64,000 bases of DNA from positions 1 through 64,000 of the forward strand of contig JALIZF010001413.1 in the NCBI GenBank assembly GCA_029948255.1. The letters are read 5' to 3'. Source of the stretch: Telmatactis stephensoni. Its lineage: Eukaryota; Cnidaria; Anthozoa; Actiniaria; Isophelliidae. Position 1 is the stretch's first letter, and every line of letters starts with the position of its first letter. Shown here in pieces: positions 12,701-24,700 of this stretch. The notes beneath the pieces were generated by a model. It saw only the letters and a list, made by a program, of their open reading frames with translations, was not told the origin of the DNA and did no database searches. A program made the position numbers and the translations under genes.

Positions 12701-15700
12701 CCACAGCTACGAGATGATATACTATGTGTTGGAGGACGTCTGGAGAATGCCTTTATCCCAGAAAGAGCTAAACACCCACCGATCTTGCCCAAGAATCACC
12801 ATGTTTGTGACTTAATCATACGTCACTACCATCAAATGTATGGTCACGCCGGCAAAGAACATGTACTTTCACTTGTAAGAAAGTATTTTTGGATTATAAA
12901 CGCCAGAGCATCAGTACGGAGATTACTACATCGCTGCTTTGATTGTCGCAGACGTAACGCACCCCCATGTGAACAGGTGATGGCAGACTTGCCCGAGACA
13001 GACTGACCTCCTGATATGCCACCGTTTTCGTATGTCGGTGTAGATTTCTTTGGTCCTATACAAGTAAAGAGAGGACGTTCTGTTGTTAAACGATATGGCT
13101 GCTTATTTACGTGTTTAACTGTAAGGGCTGTACACATAGAGATTACTCACACCTTAGAAACTTGCAGTTTCATCGATGCACTATATCGCTTCATCAATCG
13201 AAGAGGCAAACCTCTACTCATTCGAAGTGACAATGGTACTAATTTTAAAGGCGGAGAAAGAGAGTTAAGAGAGTCAATTCAAGAATGGAATCAGCAAGCC
13301 ATCCATAAGTTCCTGAGACAGAGAGATATCGAATGGATCTTTAACCCCCCGTCCGCTAGTAACATGGGTGGAGTTTGGGAGAGACTTATTAGGTCAGTTA
13401 GACAGGTTCTACGTGTGCTGCTCAAGGAACAGATGGTAAATGACGAAACGCTGTTGACTGTTATGACTCACGTCGAAGCTATTCTTAATAGTCGACCATT
13501 GACTCCTTGCAGCGACGACTCCAAGGACGAAAGCCCATTGACACCTAATCAGGTGCTGCTTCTACGCGATGAAACGTGTCTACCCCCAGGAGTATTTACG
13601 AAGGACGATGTCTTTACAAGAAGAAGATGGCGCCAAGCGCACTTTTTAGCCGATCAATTTTGGAAACGCTGGGTAAGAGAGTATTTGCCGCTGTTACAGG
13701 AAAGAACAAAGTGGAACAGACCCAGACTGAAACGTAGCCAAAGGAGACATTGTGCTTGTAGTAGATCAGAATGTACCAAGAGGAGCTTGGCCTCTTGCAC
13801 GGGTTATAGAAGTACATACAGCTAAAGATGGTTACGTACGATCAGCGAAAGTGAAGACGAAGACAAGTATCCTGACACGTCCTATTAACAAGCTGTGTTT
13901 GTTAGAGGGCGTGGTCTGTGTCAACTAATAATGACTGATATGAATATTATACTCGAACTGTAGTAAGAGTATTATTATAAGTTTTTTTTTGTCGCGTTGA
14001 GTTAGGGTTAGGTTGAAATGAGGACCTGAATGGTACGTTCATTTGATGCCGGCTATGTACGCGACATTACGTCACACGACAGGTTTTAATTAGCTAGGGA
14101 CAGTGTGTAATTAGTGTCTGTCGAGGATGATTACATTATATGATTGTCTCATAAAGCTGACTTCTTCCTTTCTACAAACCGATATGGGACACAATTCGGT
14201 ACGTAAATATAAGATGTGTTTCAGAGTTTGTATTTGTAACGAGTATATTTATGAAATTCATTTGTGCTATCACAGGCACCCCAGGCAATCATTTAGAGCA
14301 GCGCGTAAGTGATCAGCGTACAAAGCAATGCAAAGCATATGTACGGGTCTGGGTTCGAATCCTGGAATAAATAAATAAAAATTCGCCTTGTTATGTAGTA
14401 AATATTATCCTATAACTATTGTATTTTAGCCAATCAGAGCAAAGTATTTGTATTTAATATTCAGCGGTATTTCATGATACAGAGCAGTATTTCATAAAAC
14501 GGTTTGGCCAATCAGATTACTCAAAATTTTGGTTTAGCCAATGAAAATCGATCTAGTCAAAGGCGCGAAAGTGGTCGGCGCGTTTACACAGTGTTTTTCA
14601 AAATGGCCTCAAGTTCAAATACAACTTGTTCTCTCTCTGAAGATAATGTTAAACAATTTATAGAAAGTCAAGAAATTTGTGGAGTTTATTTTGCATCCTC
14701 CTTACAATGTAAAGAGTCCAATTGAAGAACTACCACCAGAACGCTTGGACTTTCTTGTTAAGCATTTTTTGTTGGAAATTCGGAAGTCTGACGGTACCGA
14801 ATACGAGCCAGATACCTTGACGTCGTACAGAAACTCAATCGACAGATACTTGAGGGAAAAAAACTACTCGTACTCTATGATAACAGCCCCGGAGTTCAAA
14901 TTTCATCGCGAGGTTCTTCAAGCCAAACGTAAACAGATTCGTTCCGATGGCTTAGGGAAAAAACCAAATGCACGAAAGAGTTTGACGAATGCAGATAAAG
15001 AAAAGCTGCTAGAAAGTAAACAGCTATCCATAGATAGCCCAGGAACACTTGTTAACCTTGTGTGGTACAACAATTCAATGTTTTTCGGATTACGAGGTTT
15101 TCAAGAACATTATGATTTGAAATGGAGCGACATTGAACTAAAGGAAACAAGCGATGGTAAACAGTTTCTTGAGTACGGCGAGCGAACATCAAAGACCAGA
15201 AATGGAGAAAGCAGCACCAATGATCGAAAAATAAATCCCAAAGCGTATGCTACAAACACTGACACTTGCCCAGTAAAAGCTTATTTAGCTTACAAAGAGC
15301 ACAGACCGCTCGAAATGCAAAAAGGCGAGTCGCCATTTTATCTCGCTATTATCTACAAACCACGCTCAACCGTTTAGTTTAAAAACAGCCGGATGGGTCA
15401 AAATAAGCTTCAGAGTATATTGAAAGAAATGGCAAAGAATGCTGGGCTAACAACACCAAATATCTCAAATCACAGTGCACGAAAAACTCTCATAACATCT
15501 CTTCGTGACAATCAAGTACCGCCAACAGACATTCAACTGACAGGACACAAGCGACTTGAGTCAATTCTCAGTTATGATGTTTTGAGTGAAAAGAACCAAG
15601 AAAATATCTCCTCTTTAATTGCAAGCACCGTTGGAAATGCTGATTCTGCTGTCGAAACACCCAACTTTAACATTAGTTTGCATTTATACAAGCAGCAACA

Positions 15701-18700
15701 GCAATCCCACCTACTCCAGTCACTCTCTCATCTTCTCAAGTCACTCTTGCATCAACTCAAGTCATAAATCAAAGTGAAAGGTGTGCCTCAACCTCAAAGT
15801 CACAAACAGGCATTTTTGCATCAGGTTCAATTGTTAAAGAAAGCAAAGTTAACATAACTTTTGTAAGCGGATACTACTACAACTCAGCAAAGAAAAGCCC
15901 AAGTCCTAAACGAGCACTAAAACGATGTCGGAGGATTATTGACAGCAGCGACAGTAGTCAAGAACTCAGCCAAGAATAAGTTTGAACTCGATATATTAAA
16001 CACTGTTTCAGTATGTGGCTGTTATGATTTTTTATCGAGCTATTTGGGAATTTTAGGAAAGATTCTTTTGTATTTTCCTCTCAAAATTATTTCCCTAATT
16101 TGGAGCTAAGCGTTTCAACTTTGTATTCCATATTATTATACATTGATAAATAAAGCGTCATTTCATCGAACGGCCTGTTTTTATGTAAGGGTTAAAGAAT
16201 GAACACGAGTGTTCCATGGAATATAGAGTCCCGAGCATTAGATAAAAGGCCACGAGGGCGCAGCCCTCGTGGCCTTTTATCTAATGCGAGGGACTCTATA
16301 TCCCATGGGACACGAGTGTTCATTCTTTAACTGTCTTAGAATATGATCACACTCACGAGCAATTTACCCGCTTTTATTGTTAAATTGTCTAAAGGCTTAT
16401 TTGTTTTGAATTGCTTTCTTATGTCCGATACATTTTTGCGTTTTCCAGAGGCTCATTTATGTCATGCACATCAGACCGGCCGGCTGGAGGCCGCTTTGGC
16501 TACAGAACTCCACAGGCTTTTTTAGGGATAGAAATTGTCACAATATATGAGATGGATACTAAATCTACTAGAGCGAAGAGCTAGATAGCGACAGCAAAAA
16601 AAATGCCTATTTTTACGTGCTATCAAGCCTGAAACACAAGTTGGAGGTTTCGAGTATCTAAAATTTCTCACAGTAAGTTTGAGTTTGTTATAATTCATCT
16701 TATAGTAAAGGAAAAAAGTATGCTTATTACTTGCCAGTTAATTTCATCGGGGAAGATTTTCAGAATTTGCTCCGACAAATTTGATGCATGTACATATATC
16801 GATATTAAAATGTTATTTACAAGTATTTAGTTGGTCATGGAACACAGAAAAATTGCAAAATGATTATCAGCGCTTGGTATTTTGGTGCTCTGTGTTCCAT
16901 AAAGTAACTAAAGATGTCAAATAGTGGGGTTTTGAAATGCAGGAAAATTGTTGGATAAAGAAAACTGTACTGTCAGTGAGTTTCTATAACTAATCAGTAT
17001 TCTTTATATAAAGCATACTAATGAACTCTTTAAACAAAAGAATTCAAAAGACTTCATTAGTATGCTTTATATAGAGAATACTAATTAGTTATAAAAGCTC
17101 ACTGACCGTACTTGTTTTCTTTACCCCACAATTTCCCTGTGCTTCAAAGCCCTCACCACTTGACACCTTTAGTTACTCTATGGAATATAAAGCACCAAAA
17201 TACTAGGCGCTGATTGGGCCACAGGGAGCCCGGCTTTTAAGACTCGTAAATGAATAAATAAATCAATTAGTACTTTGGGTTTCCTGTGTTGAGATTTGAA
17301 ACCAGACGCTAGTAATGGAGAGTTTCCGGTAATTGTAACTGCCAGTAACCTGATAGGAGATTACATAAACGTATTGTGTAAAGAGAGTGCGTTACACTGA
17401 TACGTTAGATTTGAATTTCAAACTGCTCTCAAGTTACCCCATGTAATCTCCTATCAGGTTACCGGAAACTCTCCATTATTTTAAGTGTCTCGTTTCAAAT
17501 CTCAACACAGGAAACCCAAAGTACTACTTGATTTATTTATTCATTTACGACTCTTAAAAGCCGGGCTCCCTGTGATTGGGCGAGTGAGTGTGATCATTTT
17601 CTAATTCTGTGATAAAATGTTATAGGATAATATGGTTATTTGATGATTTTCTATGGAATACGGTAAATATTTCACTCGAAATTTATGTTATTATCTTTTC
17701 ATCTTTTTGTGTGCTTATTTCTGGTTTTGAAGCGTTTTAAGCTGTTTTTAACTCGTGGATTGAAAATCCACGAGTTATTGTGAGGGGTCGAATATGCAAA
17801 TCAGTCAGGTTACTACTTCGTGTATGACAACAACTATTCAATCTATCTATTGTCTAACTAGAATGGTGCCATACATAAAGTAGTAAGCTATTGTGTCACT
17901 CACTCACTCACTCACTCACTTTCCTGTAAACTTCCGGTCTGTCAAACTTTACTTCCGGTCTATTCTTGATAATACGATACGGTGCTAACTTGCGTTAGAG
18001 TCGTTTTCGTATGAGTGGGAAACGTACCGTACCGTATCGTAACTGTACCAGTATCATAGTTTCCATAAAAACATTCGAAATTCCTGCTGTAACCGTATCG
18101 TATCGTAGGTCGTACGGTGTTCCCCCTCATACTCTATAATAATTTTCGGCGACCAGTATAGCACTCGGGAAGCTTTGAACGCAATGTAAGCTGTTTTAGA
18201 TTTGTGTACAAGCAACAATTTTTAGGCACACGATCTAAGCTGGGTAATACAAAAGTTTTTAACATTACCTCGTGCTCTACATGTTAGTTACATGTACACG
18301 GGTCTGCACTCCGCGAAGATCGATTGTACGTGTCGGATGTTAGGCGAAATTAGCTACTCTCAGTTCCCTCTGCAGCTTGGAATAATTTTCATCGCATCTC
18401 CAAGTTGATCGAGCTGTTCGATATACTCGGATGTGAAAACAATGGACTTTGTAGTCGCTGTCTTCAAACAAAAAAATCGTCGCAAGTCCAATATCAACGA
18501 GTCATCCAAGCATTTAGTGTTTGTACTCTATCAGCACGAGAGTAAATGTTGAAATAAAAAGCAAACGAAATCATATTTGAGTACGAACTGACGCCTGCTG
18601 AAACTGGAGAAACTGCATGGCCGTGGAATCGCTACGGCCCGGCTGGCCGAAACGGCATCAAAAAAGCGTATTTAAGTTTGGTGGCTATTATGAGTACGTT

Positions 18701-21700
18701 TATGGAGTAATTTATTTTATTCATAGCGACATTTGGTTCATAGAGAAACTTTTTTCATAACTTGTACATGTTCAATAGCTTTGCTAAGCGTACAGCCATA
18801 AATTAACAATATGTATAAAAATATAACATTTTCTAACGTTAAATTGCTCAGTGGCTCAAGTGGTTCATTGCTGGCTGCGGGCCCAAAGGTACCCTGTTCG
18901 AATCACGGGCAGACCGGTTTCTTTTTTTTTCTTTTTTTTTTTTCTTTTTCTTTTGCTTCATTATCTTTTTTTTTTGTTCTTTCATACTCAAGTCAATTAT
19001 TTTTCGCTAAAGAAATTACATTAGCTGATATTATTGATAATTATCCAAATTACTCTTTCAAAATTCTTTACAGATGGGCCCAATCTTAATTTTTAGATTT
19101 GTGAAAGCAATGATTTATCATTTAGAAAAATATATATTGTATTAATTGATTTATATTTTTGCCTTCAAATAAAAACCTCATTATTTAACTAAAATCCACG
19201 AGTTACTTCGCCATTGGCGGGTTGATTTATTTTTTTTCTCAAATATTTTGAATTGCTTATGAGTATGAACACACTTACAGTTATGCAAGAGATACCAACA
19301 AATTTCGATTTTTGAAAATCCGGATCTAGCTCCTTGATTTTTCAACTTATAACCTTGTATCGCGATTCTCCTATCATTTTGATCTACAGAGAGACGGCGT
19401 TATTTTCCGGTAATGCCGTCTCAAAATTAGCGCTCGTGATTGGCCCAAACATTGAGGACTGCATCGAAGTGTCATTCTTCAAAATCACAAAAACCTACTG
19501 AAAATCAATTCAAAATTGAGCAGCAAATATAAAACAACTTTTTAGATAATATCCGTGATAAAATGACCGAAAACAATGACATATTTTGATAAAAAATAGC
19601 CGCTAAGTTGAATTACAGCTACACGCGACTATTGCGAAAAGTAAACTGAACAAAACTACCAGTAGATAAAATAACTACACAATAATCACGAAAAGAAGTA
19701 AAAGGAAATCATCCGAAGTAAAAAAATCATGTCTGATAAGTAAAATCGGTAATTTCGTTTTCGTTTTTGGCTTCAATGACTTCAAAGTCACAGCAAAAGT
19801 GAATTTTCAGCAAAGCAAACAAATTGTCCTTTATGAAGACAAAAACGGTATTGTTTAAACAAAGATGAAACAAATAACTATTTAAATAAAATAAACAGAG
19901 AATACACAAGTGTGGACTACCTTTTTAATACTTTTCAATAACTTTTCAGCATCATTCCTTTAGATTGAAGCTATATTTTCTGAAACTTTCACTTTCACAT
20001 GTCGGTCAGCTCGATCGTTTTTCGCCAGTTTTGAAGAAATAGCAAAACGAAATCTTCAAAAGCATCAAATGACCCGTACTTCTTTCATTTTGTGACTTTT
20101 GGACTTGTTTCTATAATTAAATCACCTCAGCTTTTTAAAAGCGTGAGAAAGCTTCCCGGGTCTGGCCGCCATTTCCTTTCTGGCTTTCTTCTTGCAATAA
20201 AAGAAAGAAGTTGCCATGGAAACTGTAATTCCTTCAACTTTGCAGGTAAAGAGAATCTCGCGTTTAATCAATCAAAAACGATAACTTTTCTCTTTTTTCT
20301 TCGCCAAAAATTGTTAGAATCGCGATACAAAACTAAACGCGATTTTGAGACGGCATTATCGGTTTATAATGACGGCGTTGGGAGAAAATATACTGCGCGA
20401 CTCTGCCAATAGTACTATATTCTAAGTACCTACAATACACACGGATAACCAGTGAGATATGGAATCGGGAAAAAAAAGGTGTCACATCCTCTGACCGGAT
20501 ATGCGTAGGGTTGAATATGAAAAACTGCAAGAGCACATGGTATCATAGAACGAGAAATTTTATTAGCACGTTCCTCCCATTCTTCAAGTTAAAGGAGGAC
20601 ATTAAGGGAAAGCTGGGCTAAAACCTCTTAACATATTTAAATTGGCGTAAGCAGTTCCTACTTGGCCAACATTGGGTGAGACTCCCGAGAGAAGAGAGGA
20701 GGGTGACGACGCCGACATTATTCTGGCTCAAGTTGGATATAGTATGCAGAGATAATGGTTTTGTTAATAAATTCTTTGAATCCGTTGCACGACGAGTTAT
20801 TTTTGAACATCTTTGGTGGAGGAAATCGGGAATCATACCTTCCAGATTGAAAGGACCCCTTAAAATGGCAAAAATACTTATGTAGGGAGGCCTTGTTTTT
20901 GATCCAATCTAGCACCTGGTAAGCTTCATCGTAAGGGGCAAATTCGACTATCTTTTCCCAACAGTCAATATGAGTATGAAGTTGGCCAGCTACAAACGTG
21001 TCGGGGTCGGGAAAAAGTAGATCCCTTAAATTTGGGGTCACAGAGCCCTTCGAGATATTAACAACCAAATCCAGGTCAAAAGGTCGGGCTGTCGTCCCTT
21101 CCGAGTTCTCCTGGGGGATGCCTTCAAGGTCCACCCATTGTACGCGAACGCTGTTACTAAGCTTGTCAAAGAGATCTATATCATTTGACGCGATGTCGGG
21201 ACGGGTCTGACAAGAAAAATAAATAAACTAAATTTGAAAGCAAAAAACGGCATGAGACATAGACCCCAGGAGAGGGAAGGGAGGACAGCCTGACCCAGAT
21301 AAACTGGGGGGAGAATTTTACTCCTTTTTCAGGTTGACGTCCCCCCCTCGGGAATGAGTTGCGAAAAGGAAAACAAAAACAAAAAGACTCATGCAGTAAA
21401 AAAGGACGCTGAATGAATGCCAAATGTTAAATTTATTACAATTCAAAAAAAAAAAAAAAGTAAATTGGCGTCTGGATTGAAGCGAGTTTTGTCCAGGGTT
21501 CTATGGAGTCTATCCAGTGATGAGGCGACAGAGTCGAGCTATAAATAGATAAATTTGTCAGCTTCTAGGGTCTTCTAGAGCGCATTTTCCATGGCGGAAT
21601 GATCAAATGCGCTATAACTAAATCATATAAATCAAACATAAATGAATTAAGAATCCCAACTGGCAAGGGGGCAAACTAGTTGGCTATATTAGCTTATACT

Positions 21701-24700
21701 TTTCGTCCAAAGTAAGGGCCGGGGCTACTAGCTGTTGGGCCGGTCCTTGTTGGATTGGTTGTTAGGCTGGACCTTGTTGGGGAGGTACCTGGTTGGACCG
21801 GTTATTGGGCTAGACCTTGTTGGGGAGGAGCTTGTTGAGCTGGTTGTTGGGCTGGACCATGTTGGGGAGGTAAGTGAGCTTGTTGATTATCTGGCTGTAC
21901 CGCTGGAAACTGAGGCGCTAATGGCTGGGCTGGATGCTGGCCTAAAAGCTCAAAGAGCGACGAAACAAAAGGATTTGAGCAAAGCAAGCTAGTGGACAAA
22001 GGGGGAGGAATCTCCAAGGGAATACAAACTTAATTAAGTACAAAAGGATAATTTATGCGAAAAGAGACTAAAGGAAATTTTGACAAAAGAAGGGAATAAT
22101 TAAAGTTATAGAACGATGTGAACTTTAAGAAAATAATACCAAAGTTAAAGCATTTTTAGTGAAACTCTCTTCTAGACCATTTAAAGGAAAAAACTACTTA
22201 GGCACGGATACAAAACTTGGAAATTAAGTACATTTAAAAAAGAACTTGCGAATTTAGTTTGACGAGTTTTGGGAAGCGAGGGAGAACTTTTGGTATGACA
22301 AAATGTTGTTTGACTCTTTGGATGGTAACTGAGGGAATTTAAGCACGACACACAGTGTGCAAATTAAAAGTCAAAAAACAAATGAGATTTTGGGGTTATT
22401 CTAACAGCGTTCTAGCTGATTCGATTTTGGGACAATACAATCAACTGGACGTTATTTGGTGTGGTTCTCTTAGGGGCTTTCAGAAATATATCTCCTAGCA
22501 CGAACACACAGCGTGCAACACTACATTTAATCCGGTAAAAGGGAATAGGCTTGTACGAACACACAGCGTACCAATTAAGCGTAGTCAGTTCAGTTTTTGA
22601 CTTACAATGTTGTTTGACTCTTTGGGTGGTAACTGAAACAAATGAGCTTCTGGGCAATTCTAACAGCGTTCTAATCCTGGTACGATTTCGGGGCAATACA
22701 ATCAACTGGACGTTATTTGGTGTGATTCTCTTAGGGGCTTTCAGAAATATATCTCCTAGCACGAAGACACAGCGTGCAACACTACATTTAATCCGGTAAA
22801 AGGGAATAGGCTTGTACGAACACACAGCGTACCAATTAAGCGTAATCAGTTCAGTTTTTGACTTACAATGTTGTTTGACTCTTTGGGTGGTAACTGAAAC
22901 AAATGAGCTTCTGGGCAATTCTAACAGCGTTCTAATCCTGGTACGATTTCGGGGCAATACAATCAACTGGACGTTATTTGGTGTGGTTCTCTTAGGGGCT
23001 TTCAGAAATATATCTCCTAGCACGAACACACAGCGTGCAACATCACATTTAATCCGGTAAAAGGGAATAGGCTTGTACGAACACACAGCGTACCGATTAA
23101 GTTGAATTAGAACCTACCTCAAGGTTTCCTTGTGGGGGGAGTTGACCTTGAGTAACGTCGGGTGCTTGATCGTTAACTCGAGGAAATTGAACATCCATAA
23201 GTGAGATGACGGCGTGTCGCGATCAGGAAAGATTCCAAAAGTCGAGATGTTTGCTCCTCGGTTGTCAAGAGGAACTGTGACAAAAGCCCGAGGGCTGATT
23301 AATATATGCGTTGCAAAGCATTGTGGGATCTCATTGTTATGTTAATTATCCGTCTTTATTTCCGGTAATTAGAATACCGAATATATTTTCTCCCAACTAG
23401 CCGTCATTATAAACCGATAATGCCGTCTCAAAATCGCGTTTAGTTTATATAAACTTCACAGTTTTACTGATTTTGATGTGCTCTTTCCAGCTATGGTATT
23501 TTTTTTTTAAGTTTGGGATCTTTTGGAGTTACATGAAAAAGCCGTTAGTATATATGACATAAGCAATTTACAAAATACGTCATTTACACGTATAAGATTG
23601 CAGAATACGTCTTGGTAACAGTCATATTCGCATTCAGCATGAAAAATTAGTTTAGAATAGTTATGTTACCAGCCTCTACCCCAAAATGCCTTCTGCACTC
23701 TTTGCGATCGACTTTTTCAGTTTTGCGCCTAGTCTACCTTGAAAATCCCACTAAAACGTTTGCAGCGACTATGATGAATACTTCCAGTAAAGAATAAAGT
23801 TGAGTTTGGCGTGATAGATAGTAAATAAAACAATTAAAACCGTCATCCATACAGACTGACAAACAGACAGACAGACAAAATAAAGATAAAAACAACAACA
23901 ACCAAAAAAATTGAGCCCGGGCCACAGATATGCAATGGAAATATTTTTTTATGAATGTTTCATTGTCGTGACATCATCATGAAAAACTTTAATGAGTCAC
24001 CGTTATGCATAGTTATCAGCATGATTAGGGAGATATTTTGAATTCTACAGGTTGACTTCTTCGTCAGACTTGCCTATCGCAGAAGCGCAGTGTCTTGTAA
24101 CAACAACAACATATTACAAAAGACGGACTTGTCAACTCGTGGTGAATTGTGGCAATTGACAAAGTCTAGCTCATCCAGCAGTGGATCTGCATTGAGCATC
24201 TACTGCCATGATTTCAATGATAATGAAGACTGGATAGAAGGCTACAAAACATTTACTCTTAGTGGAACACAAAACGATCAGTGGTGGCAAATGAGGTGAG
24301 AATATTGCTATTGATTTGTATGTTTGCTAAGAGACCACGTTTTATTGGGGAAAAAATGCGAGAAATAATGTACATGGAGTTCTAGATCTCTTGTCTTAGC
24401 TCCTCACTATTTCCAAAGTGCTTCTCAGTATTAATGTAATTATAACTCAGCTTAGCACAGCTGCTGATATCTCGATGAAAATTCTTGGAATTGAAAAGTG
24501 TTTGCAGCGTGTTGTCAGAACTGATACGACAGAACAATATATAAAATATCGCTTTTTTAAAAACTCGTTTTCATTGTTCGATTCTAAATGAGATTCCACC
24601 AAAATCAAATCTAAACGATGTCCACGATATTTGATATGCATTTTTGGATTTTATTTAAAGCTGTCACCGAAAAGGTGTCAAATTTGTATCATAAAAACTT

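Larger units (their letters stand above)
16332..17617. mobile_element. Inverted-repeat element holding two foldbacks
   Basis: Outer inverted ends ATGATCACACTCAC (about 16343-16356) and GTGAGTGTGATCAT (about 17585-17598) flank this region. Inside is a 347-bp foldback (16867-17213), whose right arm runs into the site of a second inserted foldback (17220-17572). No coding content. The boundary with the Crypton hairpin on the left is immediate. Confidence 0.5.
20332..23444. mobile_element. 3.1-kb element with ~61-bp terminal inverted repeats
   Basis: 20332-20392 and 23382-23444 are near-perfect inverted copies (start ACTAAACGCGATTTTGAGAC, include CGGTTTATAATGACGGC; one 2-bp indel). Between them on the minus strand are a retroelement-like gene segment (20718-21218), a Pro/Gln-rich segment (about 21722-22017), a 261-bp minisatellite and an initial coding-like segment near 23118-23198. 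Either a DNA transposon that captured a gene, or a DIRS-like retroelement with inverted terminal repeats and most of its pol lost. Confidence 0.65.

Noticed and set aside
13931..14290. 3' LTR of the BEL/Pao fragment
   Set aside because: Position is right, but with no second LTR in the window its limits cannot be shown.
16191..16331. CRISPR-like or terminator interpretation of the hairpins
   Set aside because: No repeat-spacer structure and clearly eukaryotic setting. A bacterial terminator reading makes no sense here.
18844..18925. Working tRNA gene
   Set aside because: A and B boxes are visible but acceptor and anticodon stems do not form convincingly; a SINE head or remnant is more likely.
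22412..23086. Repeat-protein-like open frames on both strands
   Set aside because: They follow the 261-bp minisatellite period exactly and exist on both strands at once, so they are by-products of the repeat.
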